15,438 nt of DNA from Crocinitomicaceae bacterium (GTDB lineage Bacteria; Bacteroidota; Bacteroidia; Flavobacteriales_D; Crocinitomicaceae). The notes under the pieces were generated by a model. It saw only the letters and a program-made list of their open reading frames with translations. It made no database searches and was not told the origin of the DNA. The first letter of the stretch is position 1, and every line of letters begins with the position of its first letter. This document shows positions 8,465 through 15,438 of the stretch, piece by piece. The stretch spans positions 2,066 to 17,503 of the forward strand of contig WTIB01000062.1 of NCBI GenBank assembly GCA_011522905.1, in the 5' to 3' direction. The position numbers were made by a program, and so were the translations under genes.

Positions 8465-8473
8465 ATATTCTAG

Positions 8474-9205
8474 GTGCAAAAAATCTCTATACAAAAGTTA
8501 AAGTGGTTAAAAAGTCTTCAATCGAAAAAGAACCGGGATAAAGAACAATGCTTCGTCGTAGAAGGAGAAAAAATCGTTTTAGAATGCATCAATCAAATAC
8601 CTGAAAAAATTGAGATTATTGCCTGTCTTTCAGAGCAAATAGGATTAATTCCTCAAGGGCTTAAATTTAAATGTCTACTTATCACAAATAAAGACTTAGA
8701 CAGAATCAGTAATCAAAAGTCGCCGAATAAACTATTCGCTGTGATTAAGAAGTCAACACCCAATCCTTTTAATCCAAATTTAAATTTTCTGATTTTAGAC
8801 AATATTCAAGATCCGGGTAATATGGGTACCATTATTAGAACCGCGGATTGGTTCGGAATTCATCAAATTATTTGCTCCGAAAATTGTGTCGATGTATACA
8901 ATTCAAAAGTGCTTCAATCATCCATGGGAAGTTTTCTAAGAGTTACTGTCAGATATAAAGAACTCATATCTTTTCTTGAGGAATCTAACTTCAACATTAC
9001 CGGAGCATTTCTTCATGGCGCCGCATTAGAAAAAGAAAAAATAAAAAATTCAAATGCAATCATGTTAGGAAATGAGGGGCACGGTATTTCGCCAGAACTG
9101 GAAAAATACTGCAATCAACCCGTCAAGATACAGGGGCTAGGTGGGGCTGAATCATTGAACGTATCAAGTGCTGCATCTATTCTTATGTATGAATGGACAA
9201 AATAA
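8474..9205 (+). CDS. TrmH/SpoU-family RNA 2'-O-ribose methyltransferase
   Basis: SPOUT-class methyltransferase of 243 residues that transfers a methyl group from S-adenosylmethionine to a ribose 2'-OH in rRNA or tRNA. The N-terminal part (about 1-90) is the substrate-binding domain, with the typical KSLQSKKNRDKEQCFVVEGEK opening split across residues 13-33. The three SPOU motifs follow: LDNIQDPGNMGTIIRTAD (108-125, with R122), MLGNEGHGIS (197-206) and ESLNVSSAASIL (226-237), which form the knotted cofactor site. The frame opens at GTG 8474 directly after an in-frame TAG at 8471, and no ATG lies between that GTG and the conserved N-terminal residues, so GTG is the likely start. The target nucleotide is not predictable. 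It is divergent from tamL and 66 bp upstream of the helicase gene. Confidence 0.93.
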   Translation: MQKISIQKLKWLKSLQSKKNRDKEQCFVVEGEKIVLECINQIPEKIEIIACLSEQIGLIPQGLKFKCLLITNKDLDRISNQKSPNKLFAVIKKSTPNPFNPNLNFLILDNIQDPGNMGTIIRTADWFGIHQIICSENCVDVYNSKVLQSSMGSFLRVTVRYKELISFLEESNFNITGAFLHGAALEKEKIKNSNAIMLGNEGHGISPELEKYCNQPVKIQGLGGAESLNVSSAASILMYEWTK

Positions 9206-9220
9206 ATTAAAATCATAGCA

Positions 9221-9235
9221 TTTCTTTAAAAGAAA
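9221..9235. repeat. 15-nt perfect inverted repeat between methyltransferase and helicase genes
   Basis: The sequence TTTCTTTAAAAGAAA is a perfect palindrome around A9228, 16 nt after the methyltransferase stop codon and 5 nt before a -7-like box. It could be a weak transcript-end hairpin, but it has only one G-C pair and no immediate T-run, so it is poor as an intrinsic terminator. It could equally be a protein-binding site overlapping the helicase promoter. Confidence 0.3.
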
Positions 9236-9240
9236 GACTG

Positions 9241-9248
9241 TATTTTTG
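9241..9248 (+). promoter_or_regulatory. Candidate -7 element (TATTTTTG) for the helicase gene
   Basis: TATTTTTG followed by C matches the Bacteroidota -7 consensus exactly and ends 23 nt before the helicase ATG at 9272, a sensible leader length. No TTTG or TTG is found 17-23 nt upstream, where AT-rich sequence and an inverted repeat lie instead. This is the best placed of the promoter candidates in the window, and would start a transcript that may continue through the GWxTD cluster. Confidence 0.4.
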
Positions 9249-9271
9249 CAACTTGCCAAATTGATTGTTGA

Positions 9272-10783
9272 ATGATTGATGTTGATTTATACAAAGCCAA
9301 GAAACTTTACCCTTTTCAAGAGAAAACCGTTAGTACAATTTTAGATGAACTTGCCGAAAATGGCGTTGACTTTAATTTATTGTACCAATTACCTACTGGA
9401 GGTGGTAAAACGGTAATATTTTCTGAAATTGCCAAGCGATATATTGAAAGAAATCAGAAGAAGGTGCTGATATTAACCCACCGAATTGAACTCTCGGTTC
9501 AAACCTCAAAACAGCTTTCGGCTATCGGTGTAAGCAATAAAATCATCAATTCTGAAGTTAAGGCACTACCGAATCAGCATGAATACCAATGCTTCATCGC
9601 TATGGTAGAGACGCTACACAATAGGTTAAATGACGATGATAATTTTATTAAGGATATTGGTCTAGTCATTGTAGATGAGGCACATTACAATAGTTTTAGA
9701 AAAATATTTCAATATTATCAAAACTGTAACATTCTCGGAGTAACGGCAACACCACTAAGCAGCAATAAGGCGCTTCCTTTAAAAGACAATTATAACAAAT
9801 TACTCGTTGGGGAATCCATATCGGGGCTCATCGAAAAAGGATATCTTTCTAACGCAGACACCTTTAGTTATGACGTTAACTTGCATGGGTTAAAAATTGG
9901 AACCAATGGAGATTTTACCATTTCCAGCTCTGATACACTATACAGTAACTATTTCATGCAAGAAAAATTGATCTTCGCATACGAGGAAGTATCTCTAGGT
10001 AAAAAAACTTTAATTTTCAATGCTGGAATTGAAACCTCTATTAGAGTATACGAGTCTTTCAAAAAGCTGAAATATCCAATCCGTCATCTAGATTCAACAT
10101 TTAGCGATAAAGACCGTAAAGAGATTCTTAAATGGTTTAAAGATACCCCTGATGCCATATTGACATCAGTTGGTATTTTGACAACAGGTTTTGATGAGCC
10201 GTCAGTTAAAACAATTATTATCAATAGAGCAACACGTTCACTCACCTTATATCATCAGATGATTGGAAGAGGCTCTAGAAAGCTTCCAAATAAAGACCAG
10301 TTCCAAGTAATTGATTTGGGTAACAATGTTAGGCGCTTTGGACTTTGGCAAGATTACATCAATTGGCAAGACGCATTTAAGTTTCCGGATCGATTCTTGG
10401 AATCAAGAATATCTGAACTGGAGGATATGGAGTTTGAGGTTGAATATGAGTTTCCAAAGGGATATGAAAAATTCATAGATACTGCAACACTAGAAGCATT
10501 TAACATAAAAGAACGCTATCATCTACATATTGACAATGGTGACAAGGGTAAAAAAGCTGTTGAAGAATCATTAGAAAATCACTTTAGTGTAATTCTCTCT
10601 TCTGCGAAAGACATGGATCATGGATTTGAAATTCTCGGGTTTCTCCAAGACCATATCGAGCATCGCCTCAAACATTATACAAAGTGCATTTCGAAAAGTA
10701 CCGACAATTATTTTAAATATTTGTTAGAAACCTATAACAGGCAATTGTCTCAAAAAATCAGAACGCATATTCATGCTTCTTAA
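9272..10783 (+). CDS. SF2 DEAH-box helicase, stand-alone
   Basis: ATP-dependent helicase or translocase of superfamily 2, 503 residues. Visible motifs are a Q-type motif YPFQEKTV (13-20), Walker A PTGGGKT (41-47), motif Ia LTHRIEL (68-74), Walker B VDEAH (134-138), motif III VTATPL (157-162), and in the second RecA lobe TTGFDEPS (about 305-312) and motif VI QMIGRGSR (329-336). The arrangement resembles the ResIII-type N-terminal domain plus Helicase C of the type III restriction, UvrB/RecG and SSL2-like group. After about residue 350 is a 150-residue tail without a recognisable domain, and no nuclease motif was seen. No methyltransferase of a restriction system is nearby; the SPOU enzyme upstream is an RNA methylase. 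A DNA-repair or RNA role is possible. It ends 32 bp before the GWxTD gene, so it may share its transcript. Confidence 0.9.
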   Translation: MIDVDLYKAKKLYPFQEKTVSTILDELAENGVDFNLLYQLPTGGGKTVIFSEIAKRYIERNQKKVLILTHRIELSVQTSKQLSAIGVSNKIINSEVKALPNQHEYQCFIAMVETLHNRLNDDDNFIKDIGLVIVDEAHYNSFRKIFQYYQNCNILGVTATPLSSNKALPLKDNYNKLLVGESISGLIEKGYLSNADTFSYDVNLHGLKIGTNGDFTISSSDTLYSNYFMQEKLIFAYEEVSLGKKTLIFNAGIETSIRVYESFKKLKYPIRHLDSTFSDKDRKEILKWFKDTPDAILTSVGILTTGFDEPSVKTIIINRATRSLTLYHQMIGRGSRKLPNKDQFQVIDLGNNVRRFGLWQDYINWQDAFKFPDRFLESRISELEDMEFEVEYEFPKGYEKFIDTATLEAFNIKERYHLHIDNGDKGKKAVEESLENHFSVILSSAKDMDHGFEILGFLQDHIEHRLKHYTKCISKSTDNYFKYLLETYNRQLSQKIRTHIHAS

Positions 10784-10815
10784 ATCATTTGAGAAAAATA
10801 GCTTAATTTTATTTT

Positions 10816-12273
10816 ATGAATAAGCTTTTCTTTTTTCTCGTATGTATTGCTTTTCCCCTACTTTCTTTTTCTCAAAAAGAAAATCTTAAAGCCTACATAG
10901 ATGTAAAGGACTTTTATCATCCCGAAACAGGAAGTTATGCCGAGATAGAATTACAATTCGCCATACAATCTACTTCTCTGAAAACAATCGGAGATACTGC
11001 ACTGCAAGCGTCATTGGCTATTTATTTTGACTTCTTTTCTAAGAATAATCTCATCAAGTCAGATGCCTATGTCTTAAACTCTCCTCTGTATCAAATCAAG
11101 GATAGCTTAATTGAAGATTTTTATGAAATAAAAAGATATCAATTAGACCCAGGGAAATACGAGCTAAAAATAAGAATCAAAGACATTAACTCTGAAGAGG
11201 ATAAAGTGATAAGTGGTGTAAAAAACTTCGAAATCAAAGAAGTCAAGGATCAAATTGCGGTTTCAGACATCTTACCTGCAGAATATGTAGTAAAATCTGA
11301 TGATGAAAGTGTATTTCAAAGGTCTGGACTACACATCATTCCGATGTTTTCTAATTTTTTCTCATCACGGACCAATACCCTTCCAGTTTACTGTGAGTTG
11401 TACAATACCCAAGTAAAAAATGACTCTATTCTCGGTATCATGTACAGAATTATGAATTCCAAGAATTATGTCGAATTAGAGGAGTATACTTCAATAAGCA
11501 GATTTAAAACGACACCATTCTTACCCAAATTTAAAGCACTAAACATTGAGCTTTTGCCATCAGGCAGCTATTTGCTTGAAATTTGTGTTGTAAACAAGAG
11601 TTTTGATATCATTGCGAGAAGCTCCTACCCTTTCGAAAGAGACAATGATATTTCAACAGTTCTTAATTCTGAAAGCATCATTTTAAATCCTTCCTTTCAG
11701 GAATCCATTCCAACTGATAGTGTTTTATATTATCTCGAAAGTCTTATACCTATTTCAAAACCAGCAGAAGTCAAAAATATCGTGTCCTCAATTAAAACAA
11801 AAAATATTGAGAAATGCAGAAAACATCTTCAGGCATTTTGGATTAAGTCCTCTCCCGTCGAAAGCTATGAATCATGGATAAAATATAAAGCACAAGTAGA
11901 TTTTGTGGAGAAAGTATATGGAAATAATTTCCAAGAAGGATTCGAAACAGATCGTGGTCGTGTGTATTTGCAATATGGAGCCCCAAACAACATTGTAGCT
12001 AGAGAAACCTCTCCAAGCGAATATCCATATGAAATATGGACATACAACAAAATTGGTGTTTTTAGCAATAAAAGATTTGTATTCTATAATCCAGATCTTG
12101 TGAATCGTGCATACAGACTATTACATTCAGATATGGTTGGGGAGCTTAAAAACAATGGTTGGCCTCAAATTCTCTCGAAGAGGAATACGGTGAATGGAAA
12201 CGTCGATAACCCCAATCAAAACAATATCGACCACTGGGGAGGTAATTCAAACGATTATTTCAGACAATATTAG
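10816..12273 (+). CDS. GWxTD-domain protein, exported, function unknown
   Basis: Protein of 485 residues with an N-terminal signal peptide (FFFLVCIAFPLLSFSQ, cleavage probably near residues 19-20), so it probably acts in the periplasm or envelope. The middle (about 25-300) is beta-rich with no known motif. The C-terminal part (about 310-440) is a GWxTD domain, recognised by the signature before and including DRGRVYLQYGAPN (379-391) and by PYEIWTY. The name-giving motif is degenerate here: GFETD (375-379) replaces GWxTD, phenylalanine for tryptophan. The domain's function is unknown; it occurs widely in Bacteroidota. The next gene begins 5 bp after its stop, so it is co-transcribed with a glycosyltransferase and then a mannosidase, which hints at a glycan- or envelope-related role. 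Identification is by motif and context only. Confidence 0.85.
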   Translation: MNKLFFFLVCIAFPLLSFSQKENLKAYIDVKDFYHPETGSYAEIELQFAIQSTSLKTIGDTALQASLAIYFDFFSKNNLIKSDAYVLNSPLYQIKDSLIEDFYEIKRYQLDPGKYELKIRIKDINSEEDKVISGVKNFEIKEVKDQIAVSDILPAEYVVKSDDESVFQRSGLHIIPMFSNFFSSRTNTLPVYCELYNTQVKNDSILGIMYRIMNSKNYVELEEYTSISRFKTTPFLPKFKALNIELLPSGSYLLEICVVNKSFDIIARSSYPFERDNDISTVLNSESIILNPSFQESIPTDSVLYYLESLIPISKPAEVKNIVSSIKTKNIEKCRKHLQAFWIKSSPVESYESWIKYKAQVDFVEKVYGNNFQEGFETDRGRVYLQYGAPNNIVARETSPSEYPYEIWTYNKIGVFSNKRFVFYNPDLVNRAYRLLHSDMVGELKNNGWPQILSKRNTVNGNVDNPNQNNIDHWGGNSNDYFRQY

Positions 12274-12278
12274 GAAAG

Positions 12279-13295
12279 GTGAGTTTAGCGGTTGTCATTT
12301 TAAATTATAACGGGAGGCACCATCTCGAATCTTACCTTGAAAATATTATTTCAAATTCCTTGGGCTACGATATTATTATAGCCGATAATTTCAGTACTGA
12401 TGATTCTGTTTCCTTCATTAAGAATGATCAACGGCTTCAGCTGATTGAGCTCACTGAAAACTTTGGATTTGCCGGAGGATACAATGAGGCATTGAAGAAA
12501 ATCCAAGGTAATTATGATTATTATCTTCTATTGAATAGTGATATTGAGGTTAGTGAAAATTGGATTGCTCCTCTTCTAGAATCCATGGAGGATAAAAAAA
12601 TTGCAGCCTGTCAGCCTAAAATCAAAAGCCTTGAACAAAAGGATTTATTTGAACATGCAGGAGCCTCTGGAGGATTCATCGATCAAAATTATTTCCCTTT
12701 TTGTCGAGGTAGAATATTCTCAGAATTGGAAAAAGATGAAGGACAATATGACAGCGCTCAATTCATAACATGGACTTCAGGTGCAGCAATGCTTATTAGG
12801 GCCGAATTATTTCACAAGGCTGATGGTTTCGACGCAGATTTCTTTGCACATATGGAAGAGATTGACTTATGTATAAGACTGGGGCATCAAGGTTATCAAT
12901 TCAAGGTTATTCCAGAAAGTGTGGTTTATCATCTTGGTGGAGGGACACTACCTTATAACTCTCCAAAGAAAATATATCTCAACTTTAGAAATAGCCTATT
13001 TATGATTGCTAAAAACCATAAAGGTTTATTGATTCCAATGCTTTTCAAGCGTATGTGCATTGATGGTATTGCCGCATATAAATTTCTTTTTGAAGGCAAG
13101 CTTGTTTTTTTCTGGAAAGTGTTTTTGGCTCATCTCGCACTCTATAAAAACTTCAGAACACTTCTAAAGAAAAGAGCCAAATTAAATGCTGACCGTGCTC
13201 CGATACTCAAATATCATGGCAATATCCTCGGTTCTTTTTTTATTGAAAGAAGAAAGGCATTTTCTGAACTAAATAAACGATTGATCAAACGATGA
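12279..13295 (+). CDS. Glycosyltransferase family 2 (rhamnosyltransferase-like)
   Basis: GT-A fold glycosyltransferase of 338 residues that transfers a sugar from a nucleotide-sugar donor to a growing glycan at the cytoplasmic membrane face. The N-terminus VVILNYNGRHHLESYL (5-20) is typical GT2; IIIADNFSTDDS (32-43), NFGFAGGYNEAL (61-72), the DxD-like NSDIE (86-90) and the acceptor or base segment HMEEIDLCIRLG (191-202) with VVYHLGGGT (215-223) are the family's hallmarks, closest to rhamnosyltransferase-type sequences such as WbbL. The basic and hydrophobic C-terminus (about 235-300, with LVFFWKVFLAHLALY) probably gives membrane association. GTG at 12279 is the start: the conserved strand follows at once, and AGG at 12272-12274 may act as a weak Shine-Dalgarno. 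Stop and next start overlap as ATGA (13292-13295), indicating coupled translation with the mannosidase. Donor and acceptor are not predictable. Confidence 0.93.
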   Translation: MSLAVVILNYNGRHHLESYLENIISNSLGYDIIIADNFSTDDSVSFIKNDQRLQLIELTENFGFAGGYNEALKKIQGNYDYYLLLNSDIEVSENWIAPLLESMEDKKIAACQPKIKSLEQKDLFEHAGASGGFIDQNYFPFCRGRIFSELEKDEGQYDSAQFITWTSGAAMLIRAELFHKADGFDADFFAHMEEIDLCIRLGHQGYQFKVIPESVVYHLGGGTLPYNSPKKIYLNFRNSLFMIAKNHKGLLIPMLFKRMCIDGIAAYKFLFEGKLVFFWKVFLAHLALYKNFRTLLKKRAKLNADRAPILKYHGNILGSFFIERRKAFSELNKRLIKR

Positions 13296-15438
13296 AAACA
13301 TTTATAGGAATTTTCATTATTCTTTTCTTTTTTCAGCAAGGAAAAACACAAAATATAAGGAGCCTTCAAACCGCCAGTGACAAAGCCCAAAAAGTAATGA
13401 ATAGTACGGGTGGTGACCTTGTAAAAAGTCCTTTAAACTATGTCAATCCATTTGTAGGAACTGGAGGGCATGGCCATACGTTCCCAGGTGCAACTGCGCC
13501 TTTTGGAATGATTCAATTGAGTCCAGACACCAGACATGAGGGATGGGATGGATGTTCGGGCTATCATTATTCCGACTCAATCATTTATGGATTCAGTCAT
13601 ACACACTTAAGCGGAACAGGTGTACCTGATTATTGCGATTTTCTCATTGTGCCTCAGAGTGGAAAGAAAGCAAAAGTAGTTCCAGGCTATGAAAATCCAA
13701 AGGGTTTTGGCTCGGCCTTTTCGCACAGCTCTGAAAAAGCCTCTCCTGGATACTACGAGGTATTTTTGGAAGATGACGGCATTTTGGCTCAAATGACCGT
13801 ATCGGAGCGAGCGGGTATACATCAATATACATTTACCAGAGAAAAAGACAATAAGTTTATTCTTTTCGATTTTGACCATCGAGACGACCTCATTTTTGCA
13901 GAGTATATTCTACATGACGATAAACGCATTTCGGGACAAAGAATCTCTAAAAGCTGGGCAGAAGAACAGCACTTTTATTTTGATCTTGAATTTTCTGTAA
14001 AACCTTCAGAAGTAATTCGAGTCAAAAACAAATACGGGCACAAGCTGCTCATCCAATTTCCAAAAGAGACAAAAAGTCTCAGTATTGCCATCGGTATTTC
14101 TCAGGTTGATGAAGCAGGAGCACTAAAAAACAGAAAAGCTGAATTAGATGGTTTTAACTTCTCAAAAACAAAGGCACAAACCTCGGCAAAGTGGAATAAC
14201 GAACTGTCTCGAATTCAAATAAGTGAGGAAGACCCTAACAAAGCATCGATATTTTATACGGCCTTATATCATTGTTTTATCGCTCCAAACCTGGCAAGTG
14301 ATGTAGACGGAAGATACCGAGGACAAGATCAAAAGATTCATCAACTGGAAGAAGGCGAGCGACATTACACCGTATTCTCGTTATGGGATACTTACAGAAC
14401 ACTTCATCCACTATTCACTTTAATACAACCTGAGAGAACAGAAGAATTCATTCGTACCATGTTGCGCATGTACGATCAAAGAAATGACCTTCCTGTATGG
14501 GAGCTTGCTTCCTGCGAAACCGAATGTATGATCGGCTATCATAGTGTTTCTGCAATTGCCGATGCCTACATGAAGGGATATAATGATTTTGATACAACAA
14601 AGGCACTTGATGCCATGGTACATACCAGTAAGCTGGATGAATGGGCCAAAAAAGAATACGCGCTGCAAGGATTTATCAGCTCGGACCAGGAAGCAGAATC
14701 CGTATCGAAAACACTTGAATATGCCTATGATGATTTTTGTATTGCCCAAATGGCTCAAAAAATGGGACGTAATGACCTGTACCAAGAATATACAAAACGT
14801 AGCCTTAATTTTGTCAATCTATACGACCCCTCTACGAAATTCATGAGAGCTCGGCGCGGAGCACAATGGTTTGGTCCTTTCAACCCAGTGGAGGTAAATT
14901 TTAATTATACCGAGGCCAACAGCTGGCAATACTCTCTGTATGCACCGCACAACATCCCTGTACTTGCCAATCTTATGGGTGGACGAGATTCATTAGAGAA
15001 CTGGTTAGACCGTTTATTCACAGCAGATTCTGATTTGATTGGACGACATCAGGTTGATATTACCGGACTCATTGGTCAATACGCTCACGGGAATGAACCT
15101 TCGCATCATATGGCTTATTTGTACAATTACACGAATGCATCTGAAAAGACACAATATTACGTGGACAAAATATTGAATGAATTGTACACCATAGAACCGG
15201 ATGGTTTGTCTGGTAATGAGGACTGTGGACAAATGAGCGCCTGGTATGTCATGAGCTCCTTAGGTCTCTACCCTACCGCACCAGGTAATACTAATTACCA
15301 AATAGGTCGACCACTATTCAAAAAAGCTAAGGTTCAATTACCGAATAACAAAAACCTGTTCATTGAAGCTCCCGATAATTCAACAGCTGCCAAATATATA
15401 AATGAGCTTTCATTCAATACTTCAAAAGTAAATGACAC
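13292..15438 (+). CDS. GH92 alpha-mannosidase, exported, 3' end cut by window edge
   Basis: Exo-acting alpha-mannosidase of glycoside hydrolase family 92, inverting and calcium-dependent, which removes terminal mannose (typically alpha-1,2) from glycans. The frame stays open to the right edge, giving 715 residues; family members are about 750, so only a short C-terminus is missing. It begins with a signal peptide (MKTFIGIFIILFFFQQGKTQ, probable cut after residue 20, no lipobox cysteine), so it is exported. The N-terminal domain has YVNPFVGTGGHGHTFPGA (50-67) and FGFSH-type segment YGFSHTHLSGTG. The catalytic domain has YTVFSLWDTYR (360s), the acid motif GNEPSHH (E602), and GNEDCGQMSAW (E643, D644), the expected catalytic/calcium region. 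The start ATG overlaps the GT2 stop. It is an unusual partner for a glycosyltransferase unless it trims the same glycan or scavenges mannose outside. Confidence 0.96.
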   Translation, partial: MKTFIGIFIILFFFQQGKTQNIRSLQTASDKAQKVMNSTGGDLVKSPLNYVNPFVGTGGHGHTFPGATAPFGMIQLSPDTRHEGWDGCSGYHYSDSIIYGFSHTHLSGTGVPDYCDFLIVPQSGKKAKVVPGYENPKGFGSAFSHSSEKASPGYYEVFLEDDGILAQMTVSERAGIHQYTFTREKDNKFILFDFDHRDDLIFAEYILHDDKRISGQRISKSWAEEQHFYFDLEFSVKPSEVIRVKNKYGHKLLIQFPKETKSLSIAIGISQVDEAGALKNRKAELDGFNFSKTKAQTSAKWNNELSRIQISEEDPNKASIFYTALYHCFIAPNLASDVDGRYRGQDQKIHQLEEGERHYTVFSLWDTYRTLHPLFTLIQPERTEEFIRTMLRMYDQRNDLPVWELASCETECMIGYHSVSAIADAYMKGYNDFDTTKALDAMVHTSKLDEWAKKEYALQGFISSDQEAESVSKTLEYAYDDFCIAQMAQKMGRNDLYQEYTKRSLNFVNLYDPSTKFMRARRGAQWFGPFNPVEVNFNYTEANSWQYSLYAPHNIPVLANLMGGRDSLENWLDRLFTADSDLIGRHQVDITGLIGQYAHGNEPSHHMAYLYNYTNASEKTQYYVDKILNELYTIEPDGLSGNEDCGQMSAWYVMSSLGLYPTAPGNTNYQIGRPLFKKAKVQLPNNKNLFIEAPDNSTAAKYINELSFNTSKVND

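Noticed and set aside
8447..8494. Upstream start of tamL adding 16 residues
   Set aside because: It would separate the lipoprotein signal peptide from the N-terminus and overlap the divergent gene; ATG 8446 gives a normal signal peptide.
8474..10783. RNA methyltransferase plus helicase read as a restriction or defence pair
   Set aside because: The methylase carries SPOU RNA-methyltransferase motifs, not DNA methylase motifs, and the helicase has no nuclease or specificity partner. A candidate promoter separates the two genes.
13607..15232. Several small open frames on both strands within the mannosidase region
   Set aside because: The long plus-strand frame from 13292 encodes an intact GH92 with all hallmark motifs, so these are shadows.
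1..15438. CRISPR arrays, tRNA genes, insertion sequences or prophage
   Set aside because: No regularly spaced repeats, cloverleaf-like segments, transposase motifs or terminal inverted repeats were seen on either strand by eye.

Overview
The window looks like a chromosomal segment of an AT-rich member of the Bacteroidota, probably marine or environmental and Flavobacteriales/Cytophagales-like. The assignment rests on gene content: a TamL-type Omp85 lipoprotein, a GWxTD-domain protein, a secreted GH92 mannosidase, and a persulfide dioxygenase-rhodanese fusion. It is also supported by -7-like TAnnTTTG boxes near several starts and by weak or absent Shine-Dalgarno sequences. The genus cannot be fixed from the sequence alone. 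Coding density is close to complete. There are no tRNA or rRNA genes, CRISPR arrays, insertion sequences or phage genes, and no stretch over 300 bases lacks a gene.

Layout. (1) 1-452, minus: N-terminal 150 residues of an acetyl-CoA acetyltransferase, cut by the left edge. (2) 453-555: divergent intergenic region. (3) 556-2655, plus: membrane-anchored VWA protein with a GATase-1-like segment. (4) 2652-8446, minus, three tightly packed genes read right to left: TamL Omp85 protein, YtcJ-type amidohydrolase lipoprotein, and MBL/rhodanese persulfide dioxygenase. The last gene meets the VWA gene tail to tail with overlapping stop codons. (5) 8474-9205, plus: TrmH/SpoU RNA methyltransferase, divergent from tamL across 27 bp. 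(6) 9272-10783, plus: SF2 DEAH helicase. (7) 10816 to the right edge, plus: GWxTD protein, GT2 glycosyltransferase (5 bp gap), GH92 alpha-mannosidase (ATGA overlap), very likely one transcript; the mannosidase lacks only its extreme C-terminus.

How the genes relate. The minus cluster makes an outer-membrane assembly protein, a probably lipidated amidohydrolase, and a cytoplasmic sulfur-detoxifying enzyme. The cluster is physical, and no shared pathway is evident. The right-hand cluster links a secreted protein of unknown function (GWxTD) to a glycosyltransferase and an exported alpha-mannosidase, which suggests a role in surface-glycan synthesis or turnover.

I found no convincing undescribed system. 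The best leads are the GWxTD-GT2-GH92 unit, the separation of tamL from its usual partner tamB, the inactive first rhodanese of the sulfur enzyme, and the orphan VWA membrane protein.
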